64,000 nt of DNA from JAGPUQ01 sp963708735. Lineage in GTDB: Bacteria > Pseudomonadota > Gammaproteobacteria > Pseudomonadales > Porticoccaceae. The notes below the pieces were generated by a model. It saw only the letters and a program-made list of their open reading frames with translations, had not been told where the DNA came from and ran no database searches. Location: NCBI GenBank assembly GCA_963708735.1, contig CAVPTW010000004.1, positions 30,347-94,346 on the forward strand. The letters run 5' to 3'. The translations under genes were made by a program, and so were the position numbers. Shown here piece by piece: positions 52,864 through 62,735 of this stretch (the stretch's first letter is position 1; the number at the start of each line of letters is the position of its first letter).

Positions 52864-53220
52864 AGGCAACTCCAAGGGTCCAGGGCGGGAAAGGCGGCTA
52901 CTCTAACCAACCCGCGTGGGGCGGGCAAACCATCTGGGCGCGCATCGCATACGCGGATAATTCAACTCACAGGTAACCACGGGCGTGGCGCTGGGTGTTT
53001 TTCCCGCACCGATTTTGAGGTGGAAGAATTGCTCGATCCGCGCGACACTTGCGCGCTTTGTGCCACCGGCACCGGCCTGAGCCGCCTCCATCGGATATCC
53101 GGAACCGGCGCGCTTTTAGTTTGCCACCGTGCGGTCTCTCTTTTTATTGGCTTATTTGTGCAGGAATCTGCCCGTGAACGACCTGCGAAGACTCCGCCAC
53201 TTTCCCGCGAGCCGCAAACG
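52864..53220. other. Intergenic region between divergent thrH and TauE-type genes
   Basis: No convincing gene is present in 357 bases. The TauE frame stays open leftward without family resemblance, including a possible GTG start at 53158. The segment should contain both divergent promoters; none was placed with confidence. Confidence 0.45.
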
Positions 53221-54018
53221 GTGATTGACTGGTTGCTGGTCAGCTCAGGCGCGCTTACCGGCCTGTTGGTGGGCCTCACCGGCGTCGGTGGCGGCGCGCT
53301 GATGACGCCACTGCTGCTTCTGCTGTTCGGCGTCGCCCCCCTCGCCGCCGTCGGCACCGATCTGTGGTTTGCCGCCATCACCAAAATGGTCGCGACCCGG
53401 GTTCACCACGGTTACGGCCTGATCGACTGGTCGGTGGCAAAGCGCCTCTGGCTCGGAAGTCTTCCCGCCTCGCTGGCGACGCTCGCCTGGGTCCATCTGC
53501 ATCCACCGACGGAATCCACCGTGGGGCTGCTCAAGACCGCCATCGCCGGCGCCGTGATGCTGACCGCGCTCGGTCTGCTGCTTCAACACCGCCTGCACGC
53601 CTTGGGCCGACGGCTGCGCACCGCCGATGACGTCCACTTCAAAGCGGTGCAACCGCCGCTCACCGTCCTCTCCGGCGCAGTACTCGGCGTCCTGGTGACG
53701 CTGACCTCCGTCGGTGCGGGTGCGTTGGGCGTCGTGTTCCTGGCCTACATTTATCCGCTGCGCCTGACGCCCCCACGCCTGATCGCCACCGACATCGTGC
53801 ATGCCATCCCGCTGGCGATCTTCGCAGGCTTCGGCCATCTGTTGCTCGGCAATGTGGATTTTCACTTGCTGGGCAATTTGCTGGCGGGCTCGATTCCCGC
53901 GGTATTGCTCGGCGCCCGGCTCTCCGCCAGCCTGCCCCACGGCTTCCTGCGCGGGCTGCTGGCGGTAGTGTTGCTGGCGATCGGCGGCAAGCTGGTGTGG
54001 TCGGTGTCCGCCGGCTGA
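53221..54018 (+). CDS. TauE/SafE-family sulfite/organic-anion exporter
   Basis: This 265-residue inner-membrane protein has TauE/SafE repeats: GALTGLLVGLTGVGGGALMTPLLLLLFG in the N-half and LGVLVTLTSVGAGALGVVFLAYIYP in the C-half, with about eight helices. Members export sulfite, sulfoacetate or other anions. GTG 53221 (MIDWLLVSSGALTG) is chosen from family N-termini. The substrate is unknown, and no sulfur-metabolism genes are adjacent. Confidence 0.86.
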   Translation: MIDWLLVSSGALTGLLVGLTGVGGGALMTPLLLLLFGVAPLAAVGTDLWFAAITKMVATRVHHGYGLIDWSVAKRLWLGSLPASLATLAWVHLHPPTESTVGLLKTAIAGAVMLTALGLLLQHRLHALGRRLRTADDVHFKAVQPPLTVLSGAVLGVLVTLTSVGAGALGVVFLAYIYPLRLTPPRLIATDIVHAIPLAIFAGFGHLLLGNVDFHLLGNLLAGSIPAVLLGARLSASLPHGFLRGLLAVVLLAIGGKLVWSVSAG

Positions 54019-54142
54019 GCGACCCGGTCGTGAGCATTCGCCAACGGAAAACTCAGCCGCCAAAACCCGCGATATCAACCGTCCGGGGGGTGGAGTTGAC
54101 CGGTTGGGTTGACGGCTTGTGTCGGCGCCGGTAACCCTCGGC

Positions 54143-55897
54143 TTACTGCCCGGCCCGCGGCTCGATGATGGTGAAATCGGGATTTGCCGCCGGCGATCCA
54201 CTCGCAACCGCGGCGGTACCCGCCGCCTCTGGAACCGCCACCGACCCACTTGCGCGGGGCGCCTGGGCATCGACAACGCCGGGGGGCTCCACCGCGACAG
54301 CTTCGTCGGTGAAGTCCCGCTCCATCGCTTTTTGCACGGTATCCGCGAGCGCGTTGAAGGCAGAGGCGACCACACCGAATTCATTCTGCCACTTCCGCGA
54401 AATCCGCAGACTGAAGTTGCCCGCGGCAAGATCGAGCAACGAGCGCTTGATGAACAACAGGTTGCGGGACATCAGCTTGTTGAAAAAGTACAGCATCAAC
54501 AGCACGGTCAGCACGACCGTGAGCGCAAGCACAATCATGACCCTGCCGGTTGTCGTCATGACATCGTCGAGCTTTTCCCGACCGACACCGAGATCGAGAC
54601 GACCTACCGGCGTGTCCTTGAACAGAACCGGCACATTGAAATTGTAGATGGGAGGCTTGTCGTCCTGGACGACATTGGACACGACCACGCCGTCGATGGT
54701 CCGGACCGGCTCGGCATCCGGAGGCGGCGTCAGCGGCTTGCCGATCAGGCTCTTGTCGGTGGCCGCGCGCACTATTCCCCCATGATCACTGAGAATGATG
54801 TAGGCGAAGGAATTGCGCCGCGCGGCGCCGTCCGCGATGGATTCGAGACCGATCCAATCCTCGCCCAGGACGGGAACCGCGCTCTCCGAGGCAATGAACG
54901 TGGCGAGCGCAACGCCGGAACCCACTACCTGATCCGTGAGCATCCGGGTCTGGATATGAAACACGGTGAACGCACTGATCGCCATCACCAGGGCAACGAC
55001 GCCGCCCAGAATGGCCGTCCATTTGACCTGGATCGGCACATAGTTCCGTTCCTCTTCGTCATCCTGCAAATTGCGCAGCTCGCGTTCCAGCGCCTCCTGC
55101 AGATCGCGTCCGCGTTGAAAACGCTTTTCGGGTTTCTTTTGCAGCAGCTTGTTGACGATGGCCTGCAAGCCCGTCGGCACCTCGGGACACAGACGGCGAA
55201 TCGGCTCGGGTTCCTCCTGGATGATCTGCAGGATCAGCGTGGGCATGGATTCGGCGTTGAAGGCCTTGTGCCCGGTCAGCATTTCGTAGAGCACCACCCC
55301 GAGGGAGAACAGATCGGAGCGACCGTCGACGGATTCGCCCCGGGCCTGCTCGGGGGACATGTAGCGCGGCGTGCCCAGAATCATGCCGGCCTGGGTGGCC
55401 TCGTGAATTTCCGGATTGCTGCGCCGGGCAATGCCGAAATCGGCGATTTTCACCGAGCTGTTTTCGACTTTGAAAATGATGTTGTCGGGCTTGATGTCCC
55501 GATGCACCACGCCCATGGAGTGGGCGTAATCGAGCGCGCTGGCGATTTGCAGCGAGACTTGCAGGACGGTCTTGATGGGCAGTTTTTCGCCGCGCTTCAG
55601 GGTTTCCGTCAGGGTCTCGCCTTCCAGCAACTCCATCATGATGTAGGGGACTTCGTCGAACTTGCCGACGTCGTAGACCGTGACAATGTTGGGATGCGTG
55701 AGAAAGCCCGAGGCCTTGGCCTCCTTGAGGAAGCGGTTGAAGTACTCCTTGTCGACGGCATGATCCTGCTTGAGGATTTTCATCGCGCCGGTGCGATCGA
55801 TTTCCGGATCGTAGGCGCGGTAAACATCCGCCATCGCGCCTGAGCCGACGAGCTCCTTGATTTGATAACGGCCGATCTGCGTGCCGGATCTGTCCAT
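54143..55897 (-). CDS. Membrane Ser/Thr protein kinase with extracytoplasmic sensor and HAMP domains
   Basis: The 584-residue protein starts with a Hanks-type kinase domain: Gly-rich loop LVGSGAMADVYRA, Lys40, HRDIKPDN with Asp134, DFG with Asp153, and GTPRYMSPEQA. Two membrane helices (~292-315 and ~451-471) flank a periplasmic domain of ~135 residues that looks Cache-like (VRAATDKSLIGKPLTP, GRLDLGVG). A HAMP-like segment follows (NKLMSRNLLFIKRSLLDLAAGNFSLRIS), then an Ala/Pro-rich tail. The kinase sits before the sensor, the reverse of histidine kinases. The PP2C gene is 20 bases upstream in the same unit. Confidence 0.9.
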   Translation of the reverse strand: MDRSGTQIGRYQIKELVGSGAMADVYRAYDPEIDRTGAMKILKQDHAVDKEYFNRFLKEAKASGFLTHPNIVTVYDVGKFDEVPYIMMELLEGETLTETLKRGEKLPIKTVLQVSLQIASALDYAHSMGVVHRDIKPDNIIFKVENSSVKIADFGIARRSNPEIHEATQAGMILGTPRYMSPEQARGESVDGRSDLFSLGVVLYEMLTGHKAFNAESMPTLILQIIQEEPEPIRRLCPEVPTGLQAIVNKLLQKKPEKRFQRGRDLQEALERELRNLQDDEEERNYVPIQVKWTAILGGVVALVMAISAFTVFHIQTRMLTDQVVGSGVALATFIASESAVPVLGEDWIGLESIADGAARRNSFAYIILSDHGGIVRAATDKSLIGKPLTPPPDAEPVRTIDGVVVSNVVQDDKPPIYNFNVPVLFKDTPVGRLDLGVGREKLDDVMTTTGRVMIVLALTVVLTVLLMLYFFNKLMSRNLLFIKRSLLDLAAGNFSLRISRKWQNEFGVVASAFNALADTVQKAMERDFTDEAVAVEPPGVVDAQAPRASGSVAVPEAAGTAAVASGSPAANPDFTIIEPRAGQ

Positions 55898-55917
55898 AAT
55901 CCACTTCCCTCTGGTGA

Positions 55918-56814
55918 CTACTTTGCCTTTTTGGTTGAGAAGAAACGTCCAAGGGCACCCCGGACGCCACGCGAGCCCTCTTCGGTGGCAGGGGGCGGCG
56001 CCGGAGCGACCAGCGTGTGGCGATCAAGATCCGGCGCACCGGCTTGCGGCGCGGCCGCAGCGGGCACACCGGACGCCCCCGGACTGGGCGCCGCCATGCG
56101 AGTGTCGCTGCGGTCGAGTTCCGGATCCACGACGATGATGGTCACATTGTCCCTGCCGCCTGCCGTCAAGGAGCCTTGCAAAAGACTTGCCGCCTGCTCC
56201 TGCAACGAGCTGGCCGCCGCCAACCGCTCGGCGATCTCCGGCTCACGGATTTCATCGTTGAGGCCATCGCTGCACAACAGCAGGCGCTGTCCTGGCCGCA
56301 AGGTGCCGACAATGCTATCGACCTGCAATTCATGGTCCGGCGTGACGCCGATGGACTGGGTGATGATATTGCGCTTGGGGTGCTTGAAGGCTTCTTCCTG
56401 ATTGATGATCCCCTTGGCAAGCAGGGTTTCCACCAGGGAATGATCCCGGGTCAACAGGGTGAGTCGACCGTCCCACAGGTAGGCGCGGCTGTCACCGACC
56501 CAGGCAATCTCGTAGTCACGTCCCCGCAGCGCCAAGGCGACCACGGTCGAGCCCATGTTGGGCTTGCCCTCGCCGCGGCGGATGGCACCGAGCACCGCTG
56601 CGTGCGCGGCTTCGATGGCGGCGCGCAGATCTCCGCTGCCCCGGAACACCTCCTTTATGGTGGCACGGGTCAGTTCGCTGGCGATCTCGCCGCCGGCGTG
56701 GCCACCGACCCCGTCGGCCACCAGCCACAAGCCGACTTCGGGATCGGCTTCGTAACAGTCCTCGTTGAGACTGCGCACCAAGCCGCGGTGAGTTTCAGCA
56801 GCGTAAGCAACCAT
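55918..56814 (-). CDS. PP2C-family Ser/Thr protein phosphatase
   Basis: This 298-residue phosphatase carries the PP2C metal motifs: RSLNEDCYEAD, VADGVGGHAGGEIAS, AWVGDSRAYLW, LLCSDGLNDEI and GGRDNVTIIVV. An Ala/Pro-rich C-terminal linker ends with RGALGRFFSTKKAK, possibly a binding tail. ATG 56814 is chosen from family N-termini. It immediately precedes the kinase gene, so it should reverse that kinase's phosphorylations. No type VI secretion genes are nearby, so a link to that system is not supported here. Confidence 0.92.
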   Translation of the reverse strand: MVAYAAETHRGLVRSLNEDCYEADPEVGLWLVADGVGGHAGGEIASELTRATIKEVFRGSGDLRAAIEAAHAAVLGAIRRGEGKPNMGSTVVALALRGRDYEIAWVGDSRAYLWDGRLTLLTRDHSLVETLLAKGIINQEEAFKHPKRNIITQSIGVTPDHELQVDSIVGTLRPGQRLLLCSDGLNDEIREPEIAERLAAASSLQEQAASLLQGSLTAGGRDNVTIIVVDPELDRSDTRMAAPSPGASGVPAAAAPQAGAPDLDRHTLVAPAPPPATEEGSRGVRGALGRFFSTKKAK

Positions 56815-57032
56815 CAGGCAATCAAATTCCTGCGAACATGCGGTACTGCCGGGCAATTTACCGCCGTTCAAACCCAAAAGCCATTGACGAATCAAACCCT
56901 TGGCAACCGCGCGTCCCGCGCACGCTCACCACCACCGCCAGGGCGCGCGGACCGGGCACAGTCTCCCGGAGCGGTGTGGGGTCGGGCGTTTATTGCCCTT
57001 TGTCGCGGAGCACAGTACCATCCGCGCTTCGG

Positions 57033-57109
57033 ACAGGCAGCGTTGGCTGCCTGTTTGCGTTTTCTATTTTTTGTTTCTTTTTGTTTCTCGCTGCGGCTCT
57101 GGCCGCAGC
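57033..57109 (+). promoter_or_regulatory. Two hairpins around a T-rich tract upstream of argD (possible attenuator)
   Basis: Hairpin 1 (57033-57054) has a 9-base stem, ACAGGCAGC with GCTGCCTGT, loop GTTG, followed by a T-rich tract. Hairpin 2 (57090-57109) is GCTGCGGC/GCCGCAGC with loop TCTG. The arms share GCAGC/GCTGC, so alternative pairings are possible. No plus-strand gene ends just upstream, so a leader terminator ~100 bases before argD is plausible. The whole 56815-57151 region holds no gene. Confidence 0.55.
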
Positions 57110-57151
57110 CACAGCCCGGGGCAATGCCGCCCGGCGGCACAGGCAGTGACG

Positions 57152-58324
57152 ATGGCGGATGGCAGTGCTTTGATGAACACCTACGGCGAACGGCGGCTGA
57201 CGCTGGTACGGGGCGAAGGCGCCTGGGTCTGGGACGCCGAGGGCAAACGCTATCTGGACGCGCTGTCCGGCATCGCCGTGTGCGGCCTCGGCCATGCCCA
57301 TCCGGAAGTCACCCGCGCCATCGCGGAGCAGGCCGCCACCCTGGTGCACTGCTCCAACCTCTACAACATCCCCGCCCAACAGGCGCTGTCACTGGCCCTG
57401 CGCGATGCCAGCGGCATGGACAAGGTGTTTTTCGGCAACTCCGGCGCCGAAGCAAACGAGGCCGCGATCAAGATTGCACGCCTGCACGGCCATGCCCGCA
57501 ACATCGACGTGCCGACGACCATCTGCATGGAAAAGGCCTTCCACGGCCGCACCCTCGCCACCCTGACCGCCACCGGCAACCGCAAGGTGCAGGCCGGGTT
57601 CGAACCCCTGGTGCGCGGCTTCGTGCGGGCGCCCTACGACGATATCGACGCGATCGAAACCATCGCCCGCAACAATCCCGACATCGCCGCGATCCTGGTC
57701 GAACCCATCCAGGGCGAGGGCGGCATCCGGATTCCGGCGCCGGATTACCTGGCGCGCCTGCGGGCGATCTGCGACCGCCACGACTGGCTGTTGATGCTCG
57801 ACGAGATCCAGACCGGCAACGGCCGCACCGGTAGCCTGTTCCACTATCAGCAGCGCGGTCTGATGCCCGACGTCGTCACCCTCGCCAAGGGTCTCGGCAA
57901 CGGCGTCCCCATCGGCGCCTGTCTGGCGCGCGGCAAGGCCGCCGAACTGATGCGGCCCGGCAATCACGGTTCGACCTTCGGCGGCAACCCGGTCGCCTGC
58001 GCGGCCGGGCTCGCGACCCTCAAAGTGATCGCCGAACAGAATCTCTGCGACCGGGCCACCACACTGGGCGCACGTCTGCGCGCGGATTTTCAGACGGCAT
58101 TGGCGGGTTGCGACAGGGTGCGCGAGGTACGCGGGTGTGGATTGATGCTGGGCATCGAACTGGATCGCCCCTGCGCGGAACTGGTCGATCGCGCCGCCGA
58201 CCAGGGTTTGCTGATCAATGTCACCGCCGAATCCGTGATCCGCCTGCTGCCGCCGCTGATCATGAGCGATATCGAGGCTGACCACCTGGTGGCGACGCTC
58301 GCGCCCCTGATCCGCGCCTTCTGA
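57152..58324 (+). CDS. argD: Acetylornithine aminotransferase
   Basis: ArgD converts N-acetylglutamate semialdehyde to acetylornithine in arginine synthesis; related enzymes also serve lysine synthesis. PLP-fold motifs include MNTYGERRLTLVRGEGAWVWD, ALSGIAVCGLGHAHPEV, FFGNSGAEANEAAIK, MLDEIQTGNGRTG and LAKGLGNGVPIGA with the Schiff-base Lys. ATG 57152 gives 390 residues; ATG 57173 is an equally reasonable start. argF follows on the same strand. Confidence 0.94.
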   Translation: MADGSALMNTYGERRLTLVRGEGAWVWDAEGKRYLDALSGIAVCGLGHAHPEVTRAIAEQAATLVHCSNLYNIPAQQALSLALRDASGMDKVFFGNSGAEANEAAIKIARLHGHARNIDVPTTICMEKAFHGRTLATLTATGNRKVQAGFEPLVRGFVRAPYDDIDAIETIARNNPDIAAILVEPIQGEGGIRIPAPDYLARLRAICDRHDWLLMLDEIQTGNGRTGSLFHYQQRGLMPDVVTLAKGLGNGVPIGACLARGKAAELMRPGNHGSTFGGNPVACAAGLATLKVIAEQNLCDRATTLGARLRADFQTALAGCDRVREVRGCGLMLGIELDRPCAELVDRAADQGLLINVTAESVIRLLPPLIMSDIEADHLVATLAPLIRAF

Positions 58325-58397
58325 GACGAACATCCGACCGCGCTCCCGCCACTTCCTCATGTCCGCTCATGCCCGCCTTGCGGGGGGGACCAACACC

Positions 58398-59309
58398 ATG
58401 GAACCGAGACATTTTCTGACGCTGGGCGATCTCTCCCGCGCCGAACTCGATGCCGTCATCGCGCGCGCCATCGCCCTCAAGCAGACACACCGGGAAGGCC
58501 GCGAGCAGCCGTCCATGACCGGCAAGGTGCTGGGGATGATTTTCGAGAAGTCCTCGACCCGTACCCGGGTATCCTTCGAGGCCGGCATGGCCCAGATGGG
58601 GGGCAGCGCGATATTCCTGTCGCCCCAGGACACCCAGCTCGGCCGCGGCGAGCCGGTGGAAGACACCGCCCGCGTGCTGTCGCGGATGGTGGACATCATC
58701 ATGGTGCGCACCTACGCCCACGCCAAGATCGAAGCGTTCGCCCGCCACTCCCGGGTGCCGGTCATCAACGCCCTCACCGATGCCCTGCACCCCTGTCAGG
58801 TGCTCGCCGACATCCAGACCTTCGTCGAACAGCGCGGCTCGCTGAGCGGCCGGACGGTGGCCTGGGTGGGCGACGGCAACAACATGTGCCAGTCCTACAT
58901 CGAGGCCGCGGGCCTGTTCGACTTCGAACTGCGCATCGCCTGCCCGGCCGGCTACGAACCCGATCCCGCGCGGGTGCAGGCCCAGGGCGCGCGCATCCGG
59001 CTGGGCCATGATCCAGTGGCGGCCGTGGCGGGCGCCGATCTGATCGTCACGGACGTGTTCACTTCCATGGGCCAGGAAACCGAGCAACAGGAACGCGCCG
59101 CGCGCTTCGCGGGCTTCCAGGTCAACCACCAGCTGCTCGCCGGTGCCGCGCCCGATGCGCTGTTCATGCACTGCCTGCCCGCCCATCGCGGCGAGGAAGT
59201 GAGCGCCGAACTGATCGAGGACCCGCGCCACTCCATCGTCTGGGAGGAAGCCGAGAACCGGCTCCACAGCCAGAAAGCCCTGATGCAGTTTTTGCTCGGC
59301 CACTACTGA
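58398..59309 (+). CDS. argF: Ornithine carbamoyltransferase
   Basis: ArgF joins ornithine and carbamoyl phosphate to make citrulline. ATG 58398 gives 303 residues (MEPRHFLTLGDLSRAEL). The carbamoyl-phosphate motifs are FEKSSTRTRVSFE and DALHPCQVLADIQT; the ornithine site includes DVFTSMGQE and MHCLPAHRGEEV. A GGGGGGG stretch precedes the start. It lies 73 bases after argD, suggesting one arginine unit. Confidence 0.96.
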   Translation: MEPRHFLTLGDLSRAELDAVIARAIALKQTHREGREQPSMTGKVLGMIFEKSSTRTRVSFEAGMAQMGGSAIFLSPQDTQLGRGEPVEDTARVLSRMVDIIMVRTYAHAKIEAFARHSRVPVINALTDALHPCQVLADIQTFVEQRGSLSGRTVAWVGDGNNMCQSYIEAAGLFDFELRIACPAGYEPDPARVQAQGARIRLGHDPVAAVAGADLIVTDVFTSMGQETEQQERAARFAGFQVNHQLLAGAAPDALFMHCLPAHRGEEVSAELIEDPRHSIVWEEAENRLHSQKALMQFLLGHY

Positions 59310-59460
59310 GCGCACCGCTACCGGCCGCAGTGTCCCGGGGTCCCGGGCCGCGCGGTTTGTCACGATTTTCCCGCCTCCGATAAGTGGCCGCGCGCAAGCT
59401 CGCGGTCACGTAATTTCTCGCCGCGCCCCCACCCCGGTAACCGCCTTGTCGTACCCGGGT

Positions 59461-59469
59461 TATCCACAG
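59461..59469 (+). promoter_or_regulatory. DnaA box upstream of nrdA
   Basis: A perfect TTATCCACA lies ~300 bases before nrdA and 22 bases before the NrdR boxes. In Escherichia coli DnaA is known to regulate nrdAB, which supports a functional site here. Confidence 0.6.
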
Positions 59470-59490
59470 GGTATGAACATCTTTTTTAGG

Positions 59491-59535
59491 CACATCTTGT
59501 GTTGCATTCGTGCTGCGCCCACACTATCTTGTATC
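59491..59535 (+). promoter_or_regulatory. Paired NrdR boxes in the nrdA promoter region
   Basis: Two elements, GCACATCTTGTGTT and ACACTATCTTGTATC, share ATCTTGT with their starts exactly 31 bases apart, three helical turns. That is the usual layout of NrdR boxes, which repress ribonucleotide reductase genes when dATP is high. Around them, 59310-59762 has no gene; the nrdA leader is ~225 bases long. Confidence 0.75.
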
Positions 59536-59762
59536 CACTCACCGGACCCGTCCCCACACCCGGTTATGGGGCAGGCGCTTCCGGGGACACGGCGTAAAGG
59601 CCCGCTGCGCGATCAAACCACAGCGCCGCTTTTACGAGAAAGCAGGAGCAGATACGAGAAAGTACGAACAGAGGAACGCGAGGGACGCACCGGGAACGCC
59701 CCGCAAGACACCGCCGCGCAGCGGCAGACCGACTCACCAACACAACAAACGCAGACAGGCAC

Positions 59763-60607
59763 ATGACCATGGAACAGCACCCCGACATCCGCTCGTCAGC
59801 GAACGAACCCGCCGCCCGCGCCGCCGGCTCCAGCGCAGGCAACGCGCTGCCGCTCAGCTCCAGCTCCATCGCCGCCACCGCGCCCGGCCAGCTCAAGGTG
59901 ATCAAGCGCAACGGCACCGTGGTGCCCTATGACGAAAGCAAGATCGCCATCGCCATCACCAAGGCGTTTCTGGCCGTCGAAGGCCCGGCCGCCGCCGCCT
60001 CGGGGCGCATTCACCAGACCGTCTCGACGCTGACCCAGATGGTCATCGACACCTTCCGCCGCCGCATGCCCTCGGGCGGCTCGGTGCACATCGAGGACAT
60101 CCAGGATCAGGTCGAGCTCGCGCTGATGCGCCAGGGCGAACACGCCATCGCGCGCAGCTATGTGATCTACCGCGAGGACCGTGCCCGCGAGCGCGCCGCG
60201 CGCAAGGCGCCGGCCGTCGCCGTTGAAACCCCGGACACCGCCCCCGGCATCACCGTCGTCCATCCCGACGGCAGCCGCCGCCCCCTCGACCTGGCGCGCC
60301 TGCACACCCTGGTGGACGAAGCCTGCGCCGGGCTCAAGGACGTCGATCCCCGCCTCATCCTCGACGAAGCCCTGCGCAACCTCTACGACGGCGTCTCCAG
60401 CGCCGATCTCAACACCGCGCTGGTGATCACCGCGCGCACCCTGGTGGAGCGCGAGCCCAACTACACCCATGCCACCGCGCGCCTGCTGCTCGACGGCCTG
60501 CGCACCGAGGCGCTCGGCTTTCTCGGCATCGCCGAGGCCGCCACCCAGCACGAGATGACGGCGCTCTACCCCGCCGCCTTCAAGGCCTATGTGGCCCGGG
60601 GCGTGGC

Positions 60608-60617
<10 letters not shown>
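59763..60617 (+). CDS. nrdA: Ribonucleotide reductase large subunit, 5' part before a frame break
   Basis: This frame encodes the regulatory N-terminus of class Ia NrdA. After an Ala/Ser-rich leader (~1-42) come two ATP-cones: residues ~43-150 (LKVIKRNGTVVPYDESKIAIAITKAF) and ~158-255 (TVVHPDGSRRPLDLARLHTLVDEAC). Two cones also occur in Pseudomonas NrdA, where the first senses dATP. The frame ends at TGA 60615 after GVAWS, while conserved text (LELIDPELARFDLARLG) continues from 60608 in the next frame. One missing base would restore a ~969-residue protein. Confidence 0.92.
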
Positions 60618-62671
<2,054 letters not shown>

Positions 62672-62735
62672 GCGTGGCCCGCAACATCCGCACGCAAACC
62701 ATCTGTACCGAACAGCGTCACGAGGCAAAACGAAC

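Noticed and set aside
54143..56814. Kinase/PP2C pair as part of a type VI secretion locus
   Set aside because: No tss genes flank it; thrH, a TauE exporter and argD are the neighbours.
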